NCBI GenBank assembly: GCA_937907215.1
Contig: CALESG010000117.1
Span: 1 to 41,549 of the forward strand
Length of the DNA: 41,549 bases
Origin: an uncultured Ruminococcus sp.
Lineage (GTDB): Bacteria; Bacillota; Clostridia; Oscillospirales; Ruminococcaceae
Direction: 5' to 3'
Position 1 is the stretch's first letter, and every line of letters starts with the position of its first letter. This document shows positions 24,775 to 30,207 of this stretch, one piece after another. The position numbers and the translations under genes were made by a program. The notes under the pieces were generated by a model, which was not told the DNA's origin, did no database searches, and saw only the letters and a list, made by a program, of their open reading frames with translations.

Positions 24775-24805
24775 GAGCTGCCTTATAAAACGAGGCAGCT
24801 TTTTT
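24775..24805 (+). terminator. Terminator of mtaB-purL
   Basis: A seven- to eight-pair stem (AGCTGCC / GGCAGCT) with loop TTATAAAACGA, preceded by A's and followed by six T's. The symmetrical A/T flanks mean it can also end the convergent sigF transcript. Confidence 0.92.
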
Positions 24806-24815
24806 ATATAAAAAA

Positions 24816-25484
24816 TCACTCAAGCAGACTTTCTCTCATTTCTTTAAGCAGCTTTTTTTCACGCCGTGAAACCTGAACTTGAGTCATACCAAGTATCTGT
24901 GCTGTTTTTGTCTGCGTTAGATTTTGAAAATACCTGAGCTTAAGAAGTTTCTGATCCGTATCAGAAAGCTGTGCCATCGTCTGCCTTAGGGCTATCAGAT
25001 CGCCGATCGCCTTGTCCGGTGCCGGAACAGGTATATCAAGCTGTGTATCATCGTCATCATCGCTTACTGTCAATGATATAGGTGCTTGTGTCACACATAG
25101 TGCCTGTGCGGCATCTTCTTCACTGACCCCTGCAAGCTTGCTGAGTTCGGACAACGTTGGTTCCTGTCCATAGTCCCTTATATATGCCTCTTTAAGCCTT
25201 CTCAGAACCATAGCACACTCTTTCATTCGGCGGCTGACCTTTATTGTGCCGCCATCACGGAAAAGCCTCTTAAGCTCTCCCAAAATAACCGGTACTGCAT
25301 AGGTTGAAAACTGTACGCCTCTTTCCGGATCAAAGCCATTTACAGCTTTCATAAGTCCCAGACAACCGGCAGAATAAAGCTCATCATATTCAATGCCACG
25401 ACCACGAAAACGATTGGCACAATGATGTACAAGCCCTAAATGTTCTTCTGCACATGGTTTGCTATATTTTAACTTGTCCTGCAT
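24816..25484 (-). CDS. sigF: Sporulation sigma factor SigF (SpoIIAC)
   Basis: The first forespore-specific sigma factor, 222 residues. Region 2 is clear (HHCANRFRGRGIEYDELYSAGCLGLMKAVNGFDPERGVQFSTYAVPVILGE has the region 2.1-2.3 pattern read in parts), region 3 has RRMKECAMVLRRL, and region 4 has a helix-turn-helix (LTQTKTAQILGMTQVQVSRREKK). Position as third gene after spoIIAA and spoIIAB separates it from SigG. The start overlaps spoIIAB by 16 bp with AAGAGG 6 bp before the ATG. Its activity is controlled by SpoIIAB binding. Confidence 0.95.
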   Translation of the reverse strand: MQDKLKYSKPCAEEHLGLVHHCANRFRGRGIEYDELYSAGCLGLMKAVNGFDPERGVQFSTYAVPVILGELKRLFRDGGTIKVSRRMKECAMVLRRLKEAYIRDYGQEPTLSELSKLAGVSEEDAAQALCVTQAPISLTVSDDDDDTQLDIPVPAPDKAIGDLIALRQTMAQLSDTDQKLLKLRYFQNLTQTKTAQILGMTQVQVSRREKKLLKEMRESLLE

Positions 25485-25915
25485 GAAATGCCTCTTAGTT
25501 TCTTACGCATTATAACTGTAGTTCCGGCATCAGGCTTACTTCTCACATGAACACTGTCCATAAAGCTTTGCATAACAGCAAAACCCAGTCCGGCACGTTC
25601 TTCATTTGACGCAGTTGTAAAAAGCGGCTCCATTGCCTTATCTATATCATCAATACCGCAGCCCTTATCTTTTACTCTTATGTATATTTCACGGTCAGCA
25701 AGCAGCTTTACACAAAGTTCTACATCGCCTTCAACATTTCTGTAACCATGTACTATCGAATTTGTAACTGCCTCTGAAACAGCTGTTCTTATATCTGCAA
25801 GCTCTTCAATAGTTGGATCTGCCTGAACAAGAAAGGCTGATACTATTGCTCGAGATGTTTGTTCATTCACAGATATTCCCGGAAAGCTGAATTTTATTGA
25901 ATTTTCTGTCTTCAC
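25469..25915 (-). CDS. spoIIAB: Anti-sigma F factor SpoIIAB
   Basis: A 148-residue GHKL-type serine kinase and anti-sigma factor that holds SigF inactive and phosphorylates SpoIIAA. Visible are the N-box TNSIVHGYRN, the G1 region VKDKGCGIDDIDKAMEP and the G2 region EERAGLGFAVMQSF. Usual length. It overlaps the spoIIAA stop by 4 bp and sigF by 16 bp, the tight coupling that keeps the three proteins in fixed ratio. Confidence 0.95.
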   Translation of the reverse strand: MKTENSIKFSFPGISVNEQTSRAIVSAFLVQADPTIEELADIRTAVSEAVTNSIVHGYRNVEGDVELCVKLLADREIYIRVKDKGCGIDDIDKAMEPLFTTASNEERAGLGFAVMQSFMDSVHVRSKPDAGTTVIMRKKLRGISCRTS

Positions 25916-26247
25916 TTTATATCTTCCTTTCTATTCGGAGAACGTTCTATTTTTGCCAAACGTTCTATTCCTGAAAGCTTCATAACACGTCTTATATGCG
26001 GAGGTGGATTCCATATGGCAGTTGTTCCGCCGATCCCACCCATTACTTTGCATCGACCAAGAATAAGACCTATGCCGGAACTGTCCATAAATGTTACTCC
26101 GCTAAAATCAAGAGCAAGACTTGCCGGCTGCTGTTCTGAAATAGCTGTATCTATTTCTTCACGAATCATACGTACGCTATGATGGTCAAGCTCACCGCTA
26201 AGTGAAGCAACAAGACAAGAATTATTGTTTTGAAGAGCTACTGTCAT
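25912..26247 (-). CDS. spoIIAA: Anti-anti-sigma F factor SpoIIAA
   Basis: A 111-residue STAS-domain protein which, when unphosphorylated, frees SigF from SpoIIAB. The phosphoacceptor motif FMDSSGIGLILGR is intact (Ser56, matching Ser58 of Bacillus). The open frame extends 16 codons upstream, but GAGGAGG lies just before the ATG at 26247, giving the N-terminus MTVALQNNNS. First gene of spoIIA; unlike Bacillus, no dacF precedes it. Confidence 0.95.
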   Translation of the reverse strand: MTVALQNNNSCLVASLSGELDHHSVRMIREEIDTAISEQQPASLALDFSGVTFMDSSGIGLILGRCKVMGGIGGTTAIWNPPPHIRRVMKLSGIERLAKIERSPNRKEDIK

Positions 26248-26292
26248 AAGAATTCTCCTCCTCTTATTTTTTCTGATGATTACATTGTACAG

Positions 26293-26358
26293 CAATATTC
26301 ATGAGAATATTGTCGTAAATGCAGATCATATCTATATTTTTTTCGCAAAAAACGACAT
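26293..26358 (-). promoter_or_regulatory. spoIIA upstream region: perfect palindrome and Spo0A-box-like sites
   Basis: A perfect inverted repeat CAATATTC-atga-GAATATTG (26293-26312) lies 45-65 bp upstream of spoIIAA. Immediately beside it is TGTCGTAA (26311-26318), and about 35 bp further TGTCGTTTT on the minus strand; both resemble the Spo0A box (TGTCGAA). I could not fit a convincing sigma-H promoter. By analogy with other spore-formers, spoIIA should be activated by phosphorylated Spo0A. Confidence 0.4.
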
Positions 26359-26384
26359 TTTAATTTTTATAAATAATATAAATT

Positions 26385-26413
26385 AAGACATCGCACAATA
26401 AGCACGATGTCTT
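26385..26413. terminator. Hairpin between the small gene and spoIIA
   Basis: A perfect nine-pair stem, AAGACATCG (26385-26393) with CGATGTCTT (26405-26413), loop of 11 nt. On the minus strand it is followed by AATTTATATT, a modest U-tract, and it begins 23 bp past the stop of the small gene at 26436, whose terminator it probably is. Confidence 0.6.
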
Positions 26414-26435
26414 TTATAATGAACTATATTTGTTT

Positions 26436-26624
26436 CTATGAATTTTTTGAAATAAATTGTTCTTCCGCCGTGATCTGAGCATCTTTAAGTGCATTGATCT
26501 CCTTTTCAATGGAAATAAAAGCAGCTGCCGGCAGCTCTGAGTTTCCCTTTATATATTCTAAGTTTTCAATACTCTTTGAAATACTTCTAAACAGTGTTAC
26601 ATATGAATCTCTGAATTCGTCCAT
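26436..26624 (-). CDS. Small protein of unknown function
   Basis: A 62-residue acidic, soluble, probably all-helical protein (two amphipathic helices, e.g. SIEKEINALKDAQITAEEQF). I do not recognise a family. It is a convincing gene because AAAGGAGG lies 8 bp before the ATG, a TTGCGT-N17-TATAAT promoter precedes it and a terminator hairpin follows. It is divergent from the XRE-family regulator at 26732, and a nested palindrome lies between them. Confidence 0.7.
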   Translation of the reverse strand: MDEFRDSYVTLFRSISKSIENLEYIKGNSELPAAAFISIEKEINALKDAQITAEEQFISKNS

Positions 26625-26647
26625 ATAACTCGCCTCCTTTCGATACT

Positions 26648-26700
26648 ATTATATCAAATTGTTTTTAATTACGCAAGTGCGTATACGCATATGCATACCT
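26648..26700. promoter_or_regulatory. Divergent promoter/operator region with nested palindromes
   Basis: For the minus-strand small gene: -35 TTGCGT (its TTGCGT overlaps 26671-26676) and -10 TATAAT (26648-26653), spacer 17 bp. Next to the -35 is a perfect 10-bp palindrome GCGTATACGC (26679-26688), nested with ACGC-aagt-GCGT (26671-26682) and followed by GCATATGCATAC, so several overlapping half-sites lie between the two genes. This is what an autoregulated XRE regulator operator looks like. No clear separate promoter for the regulator could be fixed. Confidence 0.6.
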
Positions 26701-26731
26701 TTTGATAAAATAATATTAAAAGGTGGTGTTT

Positions 26732-26977
26732 ATGATAGGAGTCAAGGAAATAATAGTTAAGCGTATTTATGAGCTTTGTGAAAAACAAAATATAAAGCCA
26801 AATGAACTTGCAAACCGTTCCGGAGTTACGCCGTCAACGGTATATTCTTTATTAGATCCAAGGCGTCATAATGTTTCAGTTGTTACATTAAAAATTTTAT
26901 GTGACGGCTTAGGAGTAACTTTAGGCGAATTTTTCAGCACAGATGATTTTGACAATTTACAGCAAGAAATTAAATAA
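26732..26977 (+). CDS. XRE-family helix-turn-helix transcriptional regulator
   Basis: An 81-residue protein that is almost entirely a Cro/C1-type helix-turn-helix domain: LCEKQNIKPNELANRSGVTPSTVYSLLDPRRHNVSVVTLKILCDGLGVTLGEFF. It should bind DNA as a dimer. The ATG at 26732 is preceded by AAGGTGG 5 bp upstream; a GTG three codons earlier is too close to that site. It is divergent from a 62-residue protein and most likely represses one or both genes through the palindromes between them. Nothing shows a toxin-antitoxin or phage origin. Confidence 0.88.
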   Translation: MIGVKEIIVKRIYELCEKQNIKPNELANRSGVTPSTVYSLLDPRRHNVSVVTLKILCDGLGVTLGEFFSTDDFDNLQQEIK

Positions 26978-26978
26978 T

Positions 26979-27030
26979 AAAATAAGACTTTCCGCAAGGA
27001 TATAAAATCTATAACGGAAAGTCTTATTTT
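26979..27030. terminator. Bidirectional terminator between the XRE gene and the anti-sigma gene
   Basis: A perfect stem of about 16 pairs (AAAATAAGACTTTCCG-type arms, 26979-26994 with 27015-27030), loop about 20 nt, with A/T tracts on both sides. It serves both convergent transcripts. Confidence 0.9.
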
Positions 27031-27056
27031 ATTTATATTTTTGTATATTTGAAAAT

Positions 27057-27710
27057 TTAATCAACACTCACACTTTTATTTTCTTCTATTTTAACCTCAA
27101 TATCTGATTCATTGATCTTCGGTTCTTCAATAGTGCCTCTTACAATAACTGTTTTCATTTTGCCGTCTGCAAAACAGCAACTCAATTCATAAAAACCATT
27201 TTGAGTTAATTCATTGGTAATATCAACAGCAAAAGTATCATCCGTATCTGCTTTAAGCCATAAATGATTTTCATTGTCAAGTTCAGTATAAAATTTTGTA
27301 TTAGGATCTTCCATAAAGCTGACTGTATGTTCTTCATATTCTACGTCTACAAATTCATCTATCGTTTCTTCATCTATCGTGTCTTCATTTACAACTTCAT
27401 AAGCAATATAGTCATCTCCTTTTTTACTTATGGTAGCCTGAACTTCCTCACCGTCTATCCAAATAGAAATTTTCTCTAAAAGACCTGATTCGGCAGCAGC
27501 ATGAATTCCTATTGCTGACATAGATAACAGAGCAGCTGCTGCGGCACATATAAGTGCTGTTCTTTTTTTATTTTTTGAGTTCATAATAATATTTCCTTTC
27601 TGTGTATCATCTCTAATTTGCTTCAAAACGCATTTACTGACAGATTCACAAATGTCTTTTTTAAGTGGAATTTCCTGCAACTTATATTGCTTTTTCCAAT
27701 TATGTTTCAT
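27057..27710 (-). CDS. Membrane-anchored putative anti-sigma factor
   Basis: About 217 residues: a basic cytoplasmic N-terminus of about 50 residues, one membrane helix (RTALICAAAAALLSMSAIGIHA), and an acidic extracellular part with beta-strand character and a run of Glu/Asp/Thr (VNEDTIDEETIDEF). It follows the ECF sigma gene with an 11-bp overlap, the standard position of an anti-sigma factor. The cytoplasmic part lacks the HxxxCxxC zinc motif, so it would be a non-ZAS type. I chose the ATG (27710) because AAAGGGG lies 8 bp upstream; an in-frame TTG two codons earlier is less suitable. Function is inferred from context. Confidence 0.65.
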   Translation of the reverse strand: MKHNWKKQYKLQEIPLKKDICESVSKCVLKQIRDDTQKGNIIMNSKNKKRTALICAAAAALLSMSAIGIHAAAESGLLEKISIWIDGEEVQATISKKGDDYIAYEVVNEDTIDEETIDEFVDVEYEEHTVSFMEDPNTKFYTELDNENHLWLKADTDDTFAVDITNELTQNGFYELSCCFADGKMKTVIVRGTIEEPKINESDIEVKIEENKSVSVD

Positions 27711-28263
27711 TTTCAAAACCCCTTTCTGTCAGAAAAGCTTTTAACTTCTTTCGTGCACGATATAGTTTTACCTTAGCATTTGCATCAGATATGTCAAGAC
27801 GTTGTGCCAGTGAATTCAAGGATTCACCATAAAAGTAATAGCGTATTACAAGTTCACGTTCAACAAGAGAAAGCTCATCAATTCCCTGTTGTAAAAGCGA
27901 CATATCCTCAAGCCATTCTATAGAATCTGCAACATCAGTACCATCAGATACTATATCTTCAAATTCACAAAAATCAGGTCTTGCATTTATACTGCGAAGC
28001 TTATTTTTTGCAAGATTTCTTGCAATTGCTGCAAGATACGGACTTACAGAACGGCTTTTATCCAAAACATCAAGGTTTTGCCAAAGCTTTATGAATACAT
28101 CAGATGTCATTTCTTCCAAATCCTCTTCTGTACAATATCCGCCAACCATATTGAAAAGGATCGTATATACATATCCGGAATATTCAGATATAAGCTTTTC
28201 AATTGTACGTTCGCTATTCTTTTGCAGTTGTCGGTAAATTCTTTTTTTCAATGTGCTTCCCAT
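27700..28263 (-). CDS. ECF-type RNA polymerase sigma factor
   Basis: A 187-residue sigma-70 factor with only regions 2 and 4. Region 2: YSGYVYTILFNMVGGYCTEEDLEEMTSDVFIKLWQN, followed by SPYLAAIARNLAKNKLR. Region 4: LSLVERELVIRYYFYGESLNSLAQRLDISDANAKVKLYRARKKLK. It probably responds to a surface signal relayed by the membrane protein encoded next. Two starts are possible: ATG at 28263, with only AGG right before it, or TTG at 28251, with GGGAAG 4 bp before it. Confidence 0.9.
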   Translation of the reverse strand: MGSTLKKRIYRQLQKNSERTIEKLISEYSGYVYTILFNMVGGYCTEEDLEEMTSDVFIKLWQNLDVLDKSRSVSPYLAAIARNLAKNKLRSINARPDFCEFEDIVSDGTDVADSIEWLEDMSLLQQGIDELSLVERELVIRYYFYGESLNSLAQRLDISDANAKVKLYRARKKLKAFLTERGFENET

Positions 28264-28270
28264 CCTGTCT

Positions 28271-28319
28271 GAATTTGCAAATTCACCTATATATACACGT
28301 TTAAATTAAAATGGTTACA
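28271..28319 (-). promoter_or_regulatory. Possible ECF-type autoregulated promoter and palindrome
   Basis: On the minus strand TGTAAC (28314-28319) and CGTGTA (28294-28299) resemble ECF -35 and -10 elements, but the spacing of 14 bp is shorter than the usual 16-17. A perfect 14-bp palindrome GAATTTGCAAATTC (28271-28284) lies between them and the sigma gene start, where it may occlude or regulate initiation. Confidence 0.35.
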
Positions 28320-28340
28320 CAGACTTTGGAAATTTTATTT

Positions 28341-29000
28341 TTAATCAAGCAATATTTCTCTCAGCTCACTTACACTTTCAGCCACAATATCTGCACCGTA
28401 ATCTAAAAGTTCGCCCTTTGGTGCATAGCCATACTGAACGCCTAATACACTGACACCACATTTTTTTGCTCCTAAAATATCATGCTTTCTATCACCTATC
28501 ATCAAAACATCAGCTTTGTCATACTCCTCTAGTCCAAGTCTTTTCATAGCAAGAAGTATCATATCTGCTTTAGTTTCATCCTCACGCTCAATTGAACTGC
28601 CTGCCACTGCTTCAAATGCGTCTGCTATGTTAAAATGACTTAATATACGCCGTGCAAAAATTTCAGGCTTAGAAGTTGCAAGTGCAAGCCTGTATCCTGC
28701 ATTATTTAAATCATAAAGCAGCTCAGGTATGCCATCGTAAACTTTATTTTCAAATATTCCCTTTTCACTATATCGCTCTCGATATTTAAGTATCGCTGCT
28801 TCTGTATCTTCATAGGAAAGTCCGCATAATTCCTGATATGATACAACAAGCGGAGGTCCTATAAATGCACGCAGTGTTTCATACTCCGGAATTTTAAATC
28901 CACAGGACTGAAGTCCATACCGAACACAATTTATTATTCCTTCTTCTGAATCCGTCAGAGTTCCATCAAGGTCAAACAACAAAAATTTATATTTTTTCAT
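28341..29000 (-). CDS. HAD-family hydrolase (phosphoglycolate phosphatase-like)
   Basis: A 219-residue HAD phosphatase. Motif I is FDLDGTLTDSEEG, motif II LATSKP, motif III a Lys in the DETKADMI region and motif IV MIGDRKHDILGAKKCG. A helical cap of the C1 type lies between motifs I and II. Similar proteins are annotated Gph or PpaX, but substrate cannot be told. AGGAG precedes the ATG. It follows rlmL by about 68 bp, with a hairpin between. Confidence 0.88.
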   Translation of the reverse strand: MKKYKFLLFDLDGTLTDSEEGIINCVRYGLQSCGFKIPEYETLRAFIGPPLVVSYQELCGLSYEDTEAAILKYRERYSEKGIFENKVYDGIPELLYDLNNAGYRLALATSKPEIFARRILSHFNIADAFEAVAGSSIEREDETKADMILLAMKRLGLEEYDKADVLMIGDRKHDILGAKKCGVSVLGVQYGYAPKGELLDYGADIVAESVSELREILLD

Positions 29001-29028
29001 AAATAGCTACTCCTAAATATACAGAATC

Positions 29029-29055
29029 GGGCAGCCATTTTAAAGCTGCCCTTTT
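29029..29055 (-). terminator. Hairpin between rlmL and the HAD gene
   Basis: GGGCAGC (29029-29035) pairs perfectly with GCTGCCC (29045-29051) around a 9-nt loop. The T-rich side (CTTTTAATT) follows on the plus strand; on the minus strand the tail is CGATTCTG, so termination of rlmL is partial at best. Confidence 0.5.
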
Positions 29056-29068
29056 AATTAAAAACTCA

Positions 29069-30184
29069 TTAAAAATACATATAAAGCTGACACTGAATCA
29101 TTCCATTATAAAGCTTTCTGCGTTTTGCTGCTTTCTTATCAAAAAATGTTTCAAATTCACTGTCAGGTGAAATTACATAACACGGATGTGCCTTATCTGC
29201 CGGAAATACATATCCCATAATTCTATAAAGCGATTCTGCTGACTGTATATCAAGCATTCTTTCGCCATATGGAGGATTGCATACTGTTATGGAATTTTCT
29301 ATAGGCTCAAAATCTGATATATCCCTCTGCTCAATATGGATCCTTGGCTTCACACCTGCTTTTCGTACATTTTCTTCAGTAAGTCTTATAGCCTCTGGAT
29401 CACAATCAAAACCGTAGGCTTCAAATTTTGCATCACGATTTATAGCAGCAATGGCTTCCGCACGTGCATTTCGCCATACATCACTTGGAATACATCCCCA
29501 TTTTTCTGCTGCAAAATGTCTGCTAAGACCCGGTGCCATGTGAAGTGCTTTAAATGCCGCTTCTATGAGAAATGTTCCGCTTCCGCAAAATGGATCTATA
29601 AGCACACTGTCACTGCGTACTCTTGCAAGGTCGATTATACCTGCTGCAAGAGTTTCTTTAATAGGAGCAGCATTTGAATTTCTGCGGTATCCTCTTTTGT
29701 GAAGTCCTGCTCCTGAAGTATCAAGATATATAGTACATATATTCTTACGAATATAGAACTGTATCTGATGAACACTTCCTGTTTCAGCGAACCAGCTTGT
29801 ACGATAGTTCATCTTAAGTCTTTCAACAGCCGCTTTTTTTACTATAGATTGACAATCAGGTATGCTATGCAGCTTTGAATCAAGTGCATGACCCTTTACA
29901 GGAAAAGCATCATCTTTTCCTATCCAATTTTCAAGCGGCAGTTTCTTTACACCTTGAAATAATTCTTCAAAAGAATATGCCGGAAATTCGCCAAGCTGAA
30001 CAAGCACTCTCTCGGCAACCGAAAGGCATAGATTAGCTTTTGCCAAAACTAAATAATCGCCACGAAATAAAACTCGTCCGTCCTGAACAATTATATCCTC
30101 CGCTCCGATTTTAGTAAGTTCAAAGCGAAGTGTACTCTCCAATCCAAAATGACATGGACAGCACATAAGAAATTTCTGTGTCAT
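29069..30184 (-). CDS. THUMP-domain 23S rRNA guanine-N2 methyltransferase family (RlmL/YpsC-like)
   Basis: A 371-residue class I SAM-dependent RNA methyltransferase. The N-terminal THUMP domain (about 1-155) is followed by the methyltransferase domain with VLIDPFCGSGTFLIEAA (SAM binding) and the catalytic NPPYGERM, the motif of N2-guanine methyltransferases. It corresponds to the short YpsC/RlmL-type protein common in Firmicutes, without the second RlmK domain found in the E. coli fusion. AAAGGA precedes the ATG. It starts 23 bp after the PBP gene and should be cotranscribed with it. Confidence 0.9.
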   Translation of the reverse strand: MTQKFLMCCPCHFGLESTLRFELTKIGAEDIIVQDGRVLFRGDYLVLAKANLCLSVAERVLVQLGEFPAYSFEELFQGVKKLPLENWIGKDDAFPVKGHALDSKLHSIPDCQSIVKKAAVERLKMNYRTSWFAETGSVHQIQFYIRKNICTIYLDTSGAGLHKRGYRRNSNAAPIKETLAAGIIDLARVRSDSVLIDPFCGSGTFLIEAAFKALHMAPGLSRHFAAEKWGCIPSDVWRNARAEAIAAINRDAKFEAYGFDCDPEAIRLTEENVRKAGVKPRIHIEQRDISDFEPIENSITVCNPPYGERMLDIQSAESLYRIMGYVFPADKAHPCYVISPDSEFETFFDKKAAKRRKLYNGMIQCQLYMYF

Positions 30185-30207
30185 GATAAATACGTCCTTT
30201 GCTGTAA

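Noticed and set aside
26436..26977. Toxin-antitoxin pair
   Set aside because: The genes are divergent rather than overlapping in one operon, and the small protein has no toxin motif.
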